A DNA stretch of 64,000 nucleotides from Sinobacterium caligoides (GTDB taxonomy: Bacteria; Pseudomonadota; Gammaproteobacteria; Pseudomonadales; Sinobacteriaceae), in the NCBI RefSeq assembly GCF_003752585.1, contig NZ_RKHR01000005.1, forward strand, positions 468,947-532,946, given 5' to 3'. The notes beneath the pieces were generated by a model. It saw only the letters and a program-made list of their open reading frames with translations. It did not search any database and was not told where the DNA came from. The stretch's first letter is position 1. Every line of letters starts with the position of its first letter. Both the position numbers and the translations under genes were made by a program. Shown here one piece after another: positions 19,658 to 28,092 of the stretch.

Positions 19658-19729
19658 TTAGGTGATTAAGCTAGGTATTTCACGTAACGATGTACGAATT
19701 TTCACCACCCACGACTATTAATCACCTAA
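19658..19729. repeat. Inverted repeat with 12-bp perfect arms between gap and mfd
   Basis: TTAGGTGATTAA at 19658-19669 and its exact complement TTAATCACCTAA at 19718-19729, 48 nt apart. The left arm adjoins the gap -35 candidate, and the right arm lies 23 nt upstream of the mfd -35 candidate. This arrangement would suit a regulator that binds both sides, or a looped operator. Confidence 0.7.
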
Positions 19730-19752
19730 AAAGCGCCCTGTAAGGGTTTCGC

Positions 19753-19781
19753 CTGAACTCTTCAGCAGAGTTAGGTACAAT
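19753..19781 (+). promoter_or_regulatory. Candidate sigma-70 promoter of mfd
   Basis: CTGAAC (19753-19758), 17-nt spacer, TACAAT (19776-19781). The -10 box matches 5 of 6; the -35 box is poor. It would give a leader of about 75 nt before the GTG at 19864. Confidence 0.4.
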
Positions 19782-19863
19782 AGCTGCCCGCGACCAACCA
19801 CTCGCCGGCTGATTAGCATGCAACAGCACGGTGCTTCATTTTCGTCTATATATAGGATTACTC

Positions 19864-22800
19864 GTGGCCGAGGTTTTCAGCGCTCTTCAACGTACGATAA
19901 AAGGTAATAAAATTCAGTGGGGTAACCTACTCGGCGCAGGTCAGGCACTGGCTATCGCCGAGACTGCCCGCAACCATTCGGGATTGATACTACTACTCAC
20001 TAGCAACACCAGTGAGGCCAATCGACTAGAGGAAGAGGTTCAATTTTATCTCGCTGATGACAAAGACATCCCAGTCATCCACTTTCCCGACTGGGAGACC
20101 CTACCCTACGACAGCTTCTCGCCACACCAAGACATAATCTCTGAGCGCCTGCAGGCCCTCTACCAACTTCCTCATCAGCGTCGCGGAGTATTGATTACCC
20201 CCATCTCGACACTAATGCATCGTCTCGCCCCCTCCAGTTATATCGATGCCAACTCACTTGTGCACAGCGTAGGCGACACCCTTGATATCGACAGCTACCG
20301 CCTCAAGCTTGAACAATCAGGCTACCGCTGCGTCGATACGGTCTACGAGCACGGCGAATTCGCACTGCGCGGCGCCGTCATCGACATTTTCCCCATGGGG
20401 AGCAAGACACCCTACCGCATCGACCTGTTTGATGACGAAATCGAGACCTTGCGCAGCTTCGATATTGAAAGCCAGCGCACCATCGGCAAGGTACAGGAGA
20501 TCAAGCTCCTTCCGGCACGAGAGTTCCCCCTCGATAAAGCCGGTATCCGCCTATTCAAAGACCAATGGTTCGAGACCTTCAAGGACTCCCGCGACTCGGC
20601 GACATTCAAAGATGTCAGCCAAGGCATGGCACCGGCCGGCATCGAGTATTACCTGCCACTATTTTTTGAGCAGACGCAGACACTACTTAACTACTTACCC
20701 AAAGACAGCCTCACGCTGCTACAACAAGACAGCCTGCAAGCTGGCGAAACATTTTGGGGCGACGTTTGCGAACGTTACGAGGCACGTTCCATTGACGCCA
20801 GAAACCCTATCGTTCCGCCGCACGTTATGTTCTGCCCGATTGAGGAGCTGTTCGCTGAACTCAAGCAACATCCTCAGATAACCCTATCGAGCGAGCGCAT
20901 TAAAACGAGCAGCGGCAGGCTCAACCTGCCTATCAGCCCCTTCCCTGAACTCAGCATTAGTCCGACTAGCGACCCCTACCTCGCGCTTAAAGATCAGCTA
21001 GCCGGCTTTAGCGGCCGAGCTCTCTTTTGTTGCGAGAGCGCCGGCCGCAGAGAGGCCATGCTGGAACAGCTAGGTAAACACCAGCTACAACCGCTGACGT
21101 ATAACGACTGGCAGAGCTTCTTAGACGGCCAGGGCCACGGCATTATTATTGCCCCGCTACAACAGAGTGTGATTTTCGAAGAAGCTGATATCTGTGTCAT
21201 CACAGAGGCCTCGCTGTTCGGCCAACGGGTAATGCAAAGCCGTCGCCGCAAGAAGGTACAGGACAACACCGAAGCCGTCATTCGCAACCTCAACGAACTC
21301 AAAGTTGGCGCCCCGGTCGTCCACCTCGACCACGGTGTTGGTCGCTACCTAGGACTGGAGAGCATCGGTGTAGGTGGGCAAGAGGTAGAATTCTTAGCTC
21401 TTAGCTATGCCAATGACACCAAACTCTATGTACCGGTATCATCACTACACCTCATTAGCCGTTATAGCGGCAGCGACGATGAGCACGCACCACTACACAG
21501 ACTCGGCAACGAGCAGTGGCAAAAGGCCAAGCGCAAAGCTATCGAACAGATACACGATGTCGCTGCCGAGTTACTCGATATCTACGCCCGTAGAGCCGCT
21601 CGCCGCGGCCAATCACTGGCCGCCAGCGACGAAAACTATCGCCTCTTTTCCGCCGGTTTCCCTTTCGAGGAAACACCCGATCAAGAGCAGGCTATCATTG
21701 CCGTCCGTAGCGACTTGCGCGCCAACACACCGATGGATCGACTGATCTGTGGTGATGTCGGCTTCGGCAAGACCGAAGTCGCTATGCGCGCTGCCTTCAT
21801 CGCCGCCGAAGCAGGTAAACAAGTCGCCATTCTGGTACCAACAACGCTACTCGCCCAACAACACTATGAATCTTTCTGCGATCGTTTTGCCGACTGGCCC
21901 GTTAACATCGAAGTCATTTCTCGCTTCAAAACGGCTAGCGAACAAAAGAAAGTCATCGCCAAACTGGCTGATGGCAGCATCGACATTATCATCGGCACCC
22001 ACAAACTCATCCAAAACGAAATAAAGTACAAAGACCTAGGGCTTTTAATCATCGACGAAGAACACCGTTTCGGTGTCAAACAGAAAGAGACCCTTAAATC
22101 ACTACGTGCCCAGGTCGATATCTTGACAATGACCGCCACGCCTATCCCTCGTACCCTCAACATGGCTATGTCCGGGATGCGCGACCTATCGATCATCGCC
22201 ACTCCGCCCGCCAAACGCCTTTCGGTAAAGACCTTTGTGCAGGAAAAGCAAGATCCCACCATCAAGGAAGCGATTTTACGTGAACTGCTTCGTGGAGGGC
22301 AGGTCTACTATCTGCACAACGAAGTCAAGAATATCGAAAAGGCTGCACGCGATATTGAAGAGCTGATCCCAGAGGCCCGCGTTGCCATAGGCCACGGCCA
22401 AATGCGCGAGAGAGAGCTCGAACAGGTAATGAGCGACTTCTATCACAAACGCTATAACGTCTTCGTCTGCACGACCATCATTGAAACCGGTATCGATATC
22501 CCCTCTGCCAACACCATCATCATTGATCGCGCAGATAAATTTGGCCTCGCCCAGCTTCATCAGTTACGTGGCCGTGTCGGTCGCTCACACCACCAAGCCT
22601 ACGCCTACCTGCTCACCCCAAACCCTAAGGCCCTGAGTAAAGACGCCATTAAGCGCCTCGAAGCGATAGCGGAGGCCCAGGACCTCGGCTCAGGCTTTAC
22701 CCTCGCCACCCACGACATGGAAATTCGTGGCGCTGGCGAGCTATTGGGTGATGAACAGAGCGGACAAATTCAAACCGTTGGCTTTTCGCTCTATATGGAA

Positions 22801-23304
22801 ATGCTTGAAGAGGCAATTGACGCCATCAAGCAAGGTAAGACCCCCAATATCGAGAAGGCGCTCAACCAAGGCGCCGAGGTCGACCTCAAGTTGGCAGCAC
22901 TCATCCCCAACGATTACCTGCCTGACGTACACGGCCGCCTCATTCTTTACAAGCGCATCAGTGGCGCCAAAACCTCTGAGCAATTAAAAGATCTACAGGT
23001 AGAAATGATTGACCGATTTGGCCTGCTGCCACAACAAGTAAAGAACTTGTTTAGACTCACAGAGCTACGCCTACTGATCGAACCACTGGGCATTCAAAAG
23101 CTAGAAGCTGGCCCCAGTAGCGGTCGCCTTATCTTCTCAGCAAACACCACAATCGAGCCCATGAAAATCGTCACTCTTGTGCAAACCCAGCCCAGTCGAT
23201 ATCAGCTCGAAGGCGCAACCACACTTCGCTTCAAACAAAAAATGGAAGATGTTGAACAACGCTTCGACAACGTTCAAAAACTCATCAATCAGTTAGCTTT
23301 CTAA
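19864..23304 (+). CDS. mfd: Mfd transcription-repair coupling factor
   Basis: 1146 aa from GTG 19864, which has an AGGA ribosome-binding site 6 nt upstream; a further GTG at 19831 would add 11 residues. E. coli Mfd is 1148 aa. Order: UvrB-homology module (DWETLPYDSFSPHQDIISERL), RNA polymerase interaction domain (VVHLDHGVGRYLGLE), RecG-like motor with Walker A GDVGFGKTEVAMRA, DEEHRF box, TATPIPRTL, motif VI QLRGRVGRS, and the C-terminal UvrA-masking TRCF domain. It removes RNA polymerase stalled at lesions and recruits UvrA. It is divergent from gap. Confidence 0.98.
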   Translation: MAEVFSALQRTIKGNKIQWGNLLGAGQALAIAETARNHSGLILLLTSNTSEANRLEEEVQFYLADDKDIPVIHFPDWETLPYDSFSPHQDIISERLQALYQLPHQRRGVLITPISTLMHRLAPSSYIDANSLVHSVGDTLDIDSYRLKLEQSGYRCVDTVYEHGEFALRGAVIDIFPMGSKTPYRIDLFDDEIETLRSFDIESQRTIGKVQEIKLLPAREFPLDKAGIRLFKDQWFETFKDSRDSATFKDVSQGMAPAGIEYYLPLFFEQTQTLLNYLPKDSLTLLQQDSLQAGETFWGDVCERYEARSIDARNPIVPPHVMFCPIEELFAELKQHPQITLSSERIKTSSGRLNLPISPFPELSISPTSDPYLALKDQLAGFSGRALFCCESAGRREAMLEQLGKHQLQPLTYNDWQSFLDGQGHGIIIAPLQQSVIFEEADICVITEASLFGQRVMQSRRRKKVQDNTEAVIRNLNELKVGAPVVHLDHGVGRYLGLESIGVGGQEVEFLALSYANDTKLYVPVSSLHLISRYSGSDDEHAPLHRLGNEQWQKAKRKAIEQIHDVAAELLDIYARRAARRGQSLAASDENYRLFSAGFPFEETPDQEQAIIAVRSDLRANTPMDRLICGDVGFGKTEVAMRAAFIAAEAGKQVAILVPTTLLAQQHYESFCDRFADWPVNIEVISRFKTASEQKKVIAKLADGSIDIIIGTHKLIQNEIKYKDLGLLIIDEEHRFGVKQKETLKSLRAQVDILTMTATPIPRTLNMAMSGMRDLSIIATPPAKRLSVKTFVQEKQDPTIKEAILRELLRGGQVYYLHNEVKNIEKAARDIEELIPEARVAIGHGQMRERELEQVMSDFYHKRYNVFVCTTIIETGIDIPSANTIIIDRADKFGLAQLHQLRGRVGRSHHQAYAYLLTPNPKALSKDAIKRLEAIAEAQDLGSGFTLATHDMEIRGAGELLGDEQSGQIQTVGFSLYMEMLEEAIDAIKQGKTPNIEKALNQGAEVDLKLAALIPNDYLPDVHGRLILYKRISGAKTSEQLKDLQVEMIDRFGLLPQQVKNLFRLTELRLLIEPLGIQKLEAGPSSGRLIFSANTTIEPMKIVTLVQTQPSRYQLEGATTLRFKQKMEDVEQRFDNVQKLINQLAF

Positions 23305-23342
23305 CAAAAGGCTAATGCTATAAGCCTACCAGCCTGATAAAG

Positions 23343-23379
23343 TAGTACACCTAATAAGAGAAATTATATAGGTGTACTA
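23343..23379. repeat. Inverted repeat covering the csiV ribosome-binding site
   Basis: TAGTACACCT (23343-23352), 17-nt loop, AGGTGTACTA (23370-23379). The right arm contains the AGGTG Shine-Dalgarno of csiV and ends on the A of its ATG (23379). In RNA the stem would hide the start region. The run TGTTTTG that follows is too weak for a convincing terminator. Confidence 0.7.
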
Positions 23380-24281
23380 TGTTTTGCTGTCGAGTATTAC
23401 CCACAAGCTTTTCCCCCACCAACATCGTCACCCGCATCTTTGCGGCACTCACGCTTATTGCCTGCAACCTGAGTTACGGCCAAGAAGCCGACGAATCCAG
23501 CATCGCGGTCAAAAACAACAATACACGCTGGTACCAAGTAGAGGTCATCCTGTTTAAGAATAACGCGACAGTGCCTGAAGAGGCACAAGAGCAGTGGCCA
23601 CAACACATTGACTTCAACCCACCGGCCAACAGCATCCTACTCAACGCGCCCACGCCCCCCCATAAAATAGTAAGCAGCCAATCGCCCGCCGACTCAACCA
23701 CGAGCCCTGCACACAGCGTGGCAATCAACACAGCAGCCGCGCTCAACCAAAAAGACTCGACAACAAAAAGCTATCCATACCTCAGCAAAGCCAAACACTC
23801 ACTCGCCGCCGAGGGCTTAGCTCTAAAGCGAAAAGGGCAATACGACGTGGTCTTTCATGAGGCGTGGATAATGCCCTTTATCGATGGCGAAACATCTCCG
23901 GCTGTGGTCTTTCAACAGGGCATGAAGCACGGTAAAGATAGCAGCATCGAAGGCGCACTAAATATTCAACTTAATCGTTTTCTCGATGTCAGCGCAGATG
24001 TATGGCTTAGCGAGTTCGACGAGACATCGACCGCCTCCCTAGCAGATAATACCCAGCAGTTCAGCGCGCTTTACCCTCAACAGCCTGGCGATGAGTTCAT
24101 CGTAAACCACCCTCTTCTGCCCGCACCTATTGATGACGCCCTCAGCAGCACAATCCACCTCGACGACAACATCAAAATGCGCAGTAATGAGCTGCACTAT
24201 ATTGACCATCCGATGATGGGCATGCTGATCAAGATTACCAGACACACCCCATCAGAAAACAATGCCGCAGAAAACAGCTAG
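23379..24281 (+). CDS. csiV: CsiV-family periplasmic protein
   Basis: 300 aa. Signal peptide (IFAALTLIACNLSYGQ), then the family hallmark WYQVEVILFKNN, a low-complexity Ser/Thr/Ala linker (~85-130) and a C-terminal region ending in HYIDHPMMGMLIKITR. In Vibrio cholerae CsiV binds peptidoglycan and is needed for LpoA, the activator of PBP1A; there too it lies next to mfd. The start sits within an inverted repeat. The gene converges on and overlaps the MscS-type gene by 4 nt. Confidence 0.82.
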   Translation: MFCCRVLPTSFSPTNIVTRIFAALTLIACNLSYGQEADESSIAVKNNNTRWYQVEVILFKNNATVPEEAQEQWPQHIDFNPPANSILLNAPTPPHKIVSSQSPADSTTSPAHSVAINTAAALNQKDSTTKSYPYLSKAKHSLAAEGLALKRKGQYDVVFHEAWIMPFIDGETSPAVVFQQGMKHGKDSSIEGALNIQLNRFLDVSADVWLSEFDETSTASLADNTQQFSALYPQQPGDEFIVNHPLLPAPIDDALSSTIHLDDNIKMRSNELHYIDHPMMGMLIKITRHTPSENNAAENS

Positions 24282-25384
24282 CTCTCGGCCTCTTCGGAGG
24301 CCGCCGTCACTATATCCTCAAGCTTCAACGTTGTAGTTGGGTAGGCAATATCAGCACCGTGTTGCTCGATAATGGCCGCAATCTTAAGCAATACATCCTG
24401 CTTAATCTCGTGAAACAAAACCCAGTTCGTGGTCTTGGTAAAGGTATAAACGAAGAAGTCGAGTGACGAGGCACCGAAGCTATTGAAGTTAACAATCAGC
24501 GTCTTACGCATGTCAATATCCGGATGATTCTCTAGCATCTGCCTGACATCACGTACAATAAACTCAAGCGCCTTAATATCATTATAGCGAACCCCCACCG
24601 TCTCATAGATACGCCGATTCAGCATACGCGAGGGGTTTTCAACAGCAACATTGGCAAAGACCGAGTTAGGCACATAGAGCGGGCGCTGATCAAAAGTGCG
24701 AATTCGTGTCGTACGCCAACCAATATGCTCTACCGTCCCCTCCATTTCAGTATCCGGCGAACGAACCCAATCACCAATAGCAAAGGGGCGATCCAAATAC
24801 ACCATCAACCCCCCGAAGAAGTTAGCCAGCAAATCCTTAGCCGCAAAACTAATCGCGATACCGCCGATACTACCCACAGCCAAGATTCCCGAGATACTAT
24901 AGCCAAGTCGCTGGATACAAATCAGCACTACAATCAGCACAATTATTATTCTCAACAACTTACCAATGGTGTGAATCGCCGCTGCATCGAGGTTGATTAG
25001 CCCACCACGAGACTCAAACAGCGTTTCCGCCAGCCGTACAAAGCGCACTAACAGCCACGCCAATATGCAGATGAAGGCAATATCTTTAAACATGATCAAA
25101 GGCTGCAGCTCTTCATCATTCACTGCTGGCAATAACCTCTGAGCCGTCCAACTTCCCACAAACAACCAAATAAACGCTGAAGTAGGCCCCCGCATCGCCG
25201 ACAACAACAAGTCATCCCACTGCCGATTGTTTTTAAGTAGCTGTGCCTGCAAACGTCGAATTAGTATACGAGCCATCCAGCTCACTACAAACGCGAAAAC
25301 AAACGCACCAAGCAATAATAATATTGGCCCCTTTAGCCACTCAGGAAGCCACATCTCTATACGCTGAAAAATATTACCCTCCAC
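24278..25384 (-). CDS. MscS-family mechanosensitive channel
   Basis: 368 aa. About five hydrophobic segments are followed by the MscS pore helix and beta domain: SISGILAVGSIGGIAISFAAKDLLANFFGG, then RPFAIGDWVR, GTVEHIGWRTTRIRTFD and YVPNSVFANVAVENPSR. It should open under membrane tension and release solutes during hypo-osmotic shock. Its length fits the YbdG/YnaI-like class, larger than MscS (286 aa). A 7-bp stem with a UUCG loop (24287-24304) lies in its last codons, just past the convergent csiV stop. Confidence 0.93.
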   Translation of the reverse strand: MEGNIFQRIEMWLPEWLKGPILLLLGAFVFAFVVSWMARILIRRLQAQLLKNNRQWDDLLLSAMRGPTSAFIWLFVGSWTAQRLLPAVNDEELQPLIMFKDIAFICILAWLLVRFVRLAETLFESRGGLINLDAAAIHTIGKLLRIIIVLIVVLICIQRLGYSISGILAVGSIGGIAISFAAKDLLANFFGGLMVYLDRPFAIGDWVRSPDTEMEGTVEHIGWRTTRIRTFDQRPLYVPNSVFANVAVENPSRMLNRRIYETVGVRYNDIKALEFIVRDVRQMLENHPDIDMRKTLIVNFNSFGASSLDFFVYTFTKTTNWVLFHEIKQDVLLKIAAIIEQHGADIAYPTTTLKLEDIVTAASEEAES

Positions 25385-25481
25385 CTTCTACCCCTTGATT
25401 TAATAAGACTATACGAAAACAATAATAGCTTTATTAGCCTCCAACTTCAGTGCTGTATCGCGTAATTCTACACGACATCAC

Positions 25482-25510
25482 TTGACGGCTTAAAATAACA
25501 AGCTCATAAC
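25482..25510 (+). promoter_or_regulatory. Candidate sigma-70 promoter for the 102-aa gene
   Basis: TTGACG (25482-25487), 17-nt spacer, CATAAC (25505-25510). It gives a leader of about 45 nt ending in a GGGAGAATTGAA-type ribosome-binding region before the ATG at 25563. Confidence 0.5.
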
Positions 25511-25562
25511 ATAGCCTCCACAACACAAACTTTGCAACATTGCATTTGTTGGGAGAATTGAA

Positions 25563-25871
25563 ATGGCAACGCAAATCGCAAAAATCGGTCAATGGTATAA
25601 GGCAGAAGAAGGCGCTATCTTTGAGGTCGTTGCCTTAGACGACATCAGCTCTAGCATCGAAATCCAATACATAGACGGCGAAATCGGTGAGTACGATATA
25701 GATAGCTGGCTACAAGACAACCTACAGCAAATCGCCGCGCCAGAAGACTGGACCGCCCCTTACGAAGTTGAAAAGGAGCAAGGGTATGCCGAGGACTCAA
25801 CGACTACGATGAACCTAGGTGAGGACCCTCTTCAATCGATCACTTATGAAAATCTATTCAATGACCTATGA
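25563..25871 (+). CDS. Conserved small acidic protein (DUF6763-like)
   Basis: 102 aa, acidic, no signal or membrane segment. Motifs GQWYKAEEGAIFEVVALDD, IEIQYIDGEIGEYD and APEDWTAPYE look like a small SH3-like beta domain of the DUF6763 type, seen in marine gammaproteobacteria. A strong GGGAG site precedes the ATG and a good promoter lies upstream. It precedes lexA by 91 nt on the same strand. The two LexA boxes are between them, so it is not itself expected to be LexA-controlled. Function unknown. Confidence 0.72.
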   Translation: MATQIAKIGQWYKAEEGAIFEVVALDDISSSIEIQYIDGEIGEYDIDSWLQDNLQQIAAPEDWTAPYEVEKEQGYAEDSTTTMNLGEDPLQSITYENLFNDL

Positions 25872-25918
25872 ATAAATAACGAACAAATTAGTCAGTCTTG
25901 TTGCGCCTCAAGAATATA

Positions 25919-25934
25919 CTGTATATAGTTACAG
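25919..25934. promoter_or_regulatory. LexA box 1 upstream of lexA
   Basis: CTGTATATAGTTACAG matches the gammaproteobacterial CTG-N10-CAG LexA consensus, with the AT-rich TATATA-like centre. It lies 28 nt upstream of the lexA start. Confidence 0.88.
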
Positions 25935-25937
25935 CAA

Positions 25938-25953
25938 CTGTATAAACAAACAG
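25938..25953. promoter_or_regulatory. LexA box 2 upstream of lexA
   Basis: CTGTATAAACAAACAG, a second CTG-N10-CAG box, 3 nt after the first and 9 nt before the lexA ATG. Paired boxes are usual for autoregulated lexA. Confidence 0.85.
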
Positions 25954-25962
25954 ATAGGCGCC

Positions 25963-26571
25963 ATGATTAAACTAACAGCAAGACAGGCAGAAGTCCTCTC
26001 ACTCATCAAGCGACATATCCGAGATAGCGGCTTGCCACCGACACGTGCCGATATCGCCAAAGAGCTTGGCTTTAAATCCGCTAACGCAGCAGAAGAACAC
26101 CTTCGTGCTCTCGCCAAAAAAGGGGCTATAGAGATCATTCCTGGCACCTCTAGAGGAATTCGCATCACCGCACAGGAGGAAGACCTTGGGTTACCCATTA
26201 TCGGTCAGGTCGCTGCAGGCAACCCAATCTTGGCAGAACAAAATATTGATGATCATGTAAAAATGCCCGAACAGTTTTTCTCCCCCACTGCTGACTACCT
26301 ATTGCGTGTCAGAGGCGAAAGCATGAAAAACATCGGCATTATGGATGGTGACTTACTGGCAGTACATAGCACCAGCGACGTCAGAGAGGGGCAAGTTGTT
26401 GTCGCTCGCATCGATGACGAGGTCACAGTAAAGCGTTTAAAGTACGGAAAAAATAAACGTCAACTTATGCTTCTTCCTGAGAATGAGGAGTTCGAACCCA
26501 TCATTGTCGATTTAGCAGATCAAGAAGTAACCATTGAAGGTATCAGCGTAGGCGTCATTCGCCGTCATTAA
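25963..26571 (+). CDS. lexA: LexA SOS repressor
   Basis: 202 aa, same length as E. coli LexA. A winged HTH ([25 protein letters not shown]) occupies residues ~27-51. The autocleavage site A85-G86 is in QVAAGNP. Catalytic Ser120 (RGESMKNIG) and Lys157 (TVKRLK) line up with E. coli S119/K156. It represses DNA-damage genes until RecA filaments trigger self-cleavage. Two LexA boxes precede it (autoregulation). sulA follows 65 nt downstream on the same transcript. Confidence 0.98.
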   Translation: MIKLTARQAEVLSLIKRHIRDSGLPPTRADIAKELGFKSANAAEEHLRALAKKGAIEIIPGTSRGIRITAQEEDLGLPIIGQVAAGNPILAEQNIDDHVKMPEQFFSPTADYLLRVRGESMKNIGIMDGDLLAVHSTSDVREGQVVVARIDDEVTVKRLKYGKNKRQLMLLPENEEFEPIIVDLADQEVTIEGISVGVIRRH

Positions 26572-26636
26572 TATTCGATTGGTGCACGCTACTGGATCAC
26601 TGCGACTGCACCAAGCCACCAGCAAAGGACGATAAC

Positions 26637-27032
26637 ATGCCCCTATTTGCAGCCCTAGAAAACCAAGAGACACAAGCCGGCTATACAGAGTGTATTACCG
26701 AACTGGCGATCAAAGGTAAGCACTGCCAAGAGCTGTTACTACTCCCTATCATCAGTCACCTAAGCAGTAGCGATGATAGTCGCTGGGTCACCTGGATAAA
26801 CCCACCACCACTTAACAGAAGCAAACTAAAAGAGTTTGGCCTCGATCAGCGCCCCATACTGATTATTAATACTAAGTCACAAGCAGAAACCAATGCACTC
26901 TTACTACGCTGCCTCAATAATGGCCGAAGTAATACCGTGATCGCCAACATTGAGGACGACAGTGCGCTAGACCGTAGACAGCTCTGCTATGCCGCCAATA
27001 ATGGTAATAGCCACTGCCTACTCGTACTTTAA
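26637..27032 (+). CDS. sulA: SulA-family cell division inhibitor
   Basis: 131 aa. SulA-domain protein with ITELAIKGKHCQELLLLPII, RWVTWINPPPLNR and a C-terminal SHCLLVL tail. SulA blocks FtsZ polymerisation during SOS. No CTG-N10-CAG box is found in the 65 nt before it, so it should be expressed from the LexA-controlled lexA promoter, the lexA-sulA arrangement known in Pseudomonas. A 6-bp inverted repeat (GGTGCA/TGCACC) lies in the gap. Confidence 0.85.
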   Translation: MPLFAALENQETQAGYTECITELAIKGKHCQELLLLPIISHLSSSDDSRWVTWINPPPLNRSKLKEFGLDQRPILIINTKSQAETNALLLRCLNNGRSNTVIANIEDDSALDRRQLCYAANNGNSHCLLVL

Positions 27033-27083
27033 GACGGCCAGTAGCCCGAAAAAGAGGGATAATGAATGCCTTTTAGTAATTGA

Positions 27084-27368
27084 TTAATGTAAAACCATAT
27101 CGCAGATCATCTCAGTCTCGGTGCTTTCAAAGCACTCATCTGCCGTGAGCATATCTGCCTGCTCCTCTTGATTCTCAACGATTTCAGCAAAAGTTGCCAT
27201 ACCCGCCTGAATCATGGCTTTTGCCACCTCGAGGCGATCTGCCGAAGAAACCAGGTCCGAGGCACTGCCAAAACGAATATTAATTAATGGGCGATTGTCG
27301 CCATCGGCACTTCTAAGGACGATCTCACCATTGGCAAGCTCAACAATTTCCAATAAGGATGACACCAT
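27084..27368 (-). CDS. Conserved hypothetical acidic protein
   Basis: 94 aa from ATG 27368, preceded by an AAAAGG ribosome-binding site; a GTG two codons upstream opens the frame. Features: LLEIVELANGEIVLRSADGD, NIRFGSASDLVSSADRLEVAKAMIQAGM, and a very acidic C-terminus. It is helical and acidic with no signal peptide. Small proteins of this type sit between sulA and topA in pseudomonads. It converges with sulA (51 nt apart). Function unknown. Confidence 0.72.
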   Translation of the reverse strand: MVSSLLEIVELANGEIVLRSADGDNRPLINIRFGSASDLVSSADRLEVAKAMIQAGMATFAEIVENQEEQADMLTADECFESTETEMICDMVLH

Positions 27369-27505
27369 GCTCACCTTTTCTTCTAATTAATCGGTCTGTT
27401 AGTTATAACACCGCCTTATTCCACGAAACAAGGGCGCAACTGCAATAGTTACCATTTATTTCACGCTCTCCCCCTGTTTTAAGGCATACATGAGCTAAAA
27501 CAAGG

Positions 27506-27985
27506 TTAAGATTCCTGTGCATCACTCCTTTGTCGCTGTATTAACAACATCATTTCATTTCTTATTGAAACGATATTCGATCGCGTCAGCCCCGCATCAT
27601 CACTCACCTGCACCGCAATGACCGCTGGGTTTTGTCGAACGCGAACCCTCTCCTCCAACCTCAGTGAGTTCGACTGTAAGCGCCTCAACAACTGCCACCA
27701 ATCTGCACTATGTAGCTCGTTTAATTCGCCACTATTCAAGCCCTTTGCTGAAAATACGGCAAGCAGCTCCTCGACAGCACCATCTCCAGACAACTCGCCA
27801 TAAGAGACACCGTAAGCAATCGCCACTTCAGCTAAGTAGCATCGACACGCCTGATACAAGTGATGGGTCGCAGCCTCTAAAAAACCAAAATGCTGCTGCT
27901 CATCCGCCTGTGCCAACATTGATAACTGTTGATCAGCATACCCCAGCAACTGCGCGCCTCTGCGCTGTACATCTCTCAACATCAC
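27506..27985 (-). CDS. DUF6586-type conserved protein
   Basis: 159 aa, all-helical, leucine- and glutamine-rich, no signal peptide. Segments such as GYADQQLSMLAQADEQQHFG and LYQACRCYLAEVAIAYG suggest a helical bundle of the DUF6586 type found beside topA in Pseudomonas. It starts just beyond the topA terminator, so it has either its own promoter or read-through. Function unknown. Confidence 0.72.
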   Translation of the reverse strand: MMLRDVQRRGAQLLGYADQQLSMLAQADEQQHFGFLEAATHHLYQACRCYLAEVAIAYGVSYGELSGDGAVEELLAVFSAKGLNSGELNELHSADWWQLLRRLQSNSLRLEERVRVRQNPAVIAVQVSDDAGLTRSNIVSIRNEMMLLIQRQRSDAQES

Positions 27986-28032
27986 TCACCTCACACTCAT
28001 TCGGCCATCATTCACACGATAAAAACTCGAAA

Positions 28033-28060
28033 AAAAGCCTGCAGTAAAGCAGGCTTTTTC
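28033..28060 (-). terminator. Rho-independent terminator of topA
   Basis: AAAAAGCCTGC, loop of 6, GCAGGCTTTTT: an 11-bp perfect stem with T-runs on both strands. It lies 33-60 nt after the topA stop and just before the next minus-strand gene. Confidence 0.85.
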
Positions 28061-28092
28061 ATTAGGACGCGCACTTGCTTAACGAGTAAGCA

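Noticed and set aside
24287-24304. CGGCCTC-TTCG-GAGGCCG hairpin as a bidirectional terminator between csiV and the MscS gene
   Set aside because: Stem is good and has a UUCG loop, but there is no adequate U-tract on the plus strand, and it lies inside the channel's last codons.
26580-26611. LexA box or operator before sulA
   Set aside because: The GGTGCA/TGCACC repeat has the wrong sequence and spacing for LexA.
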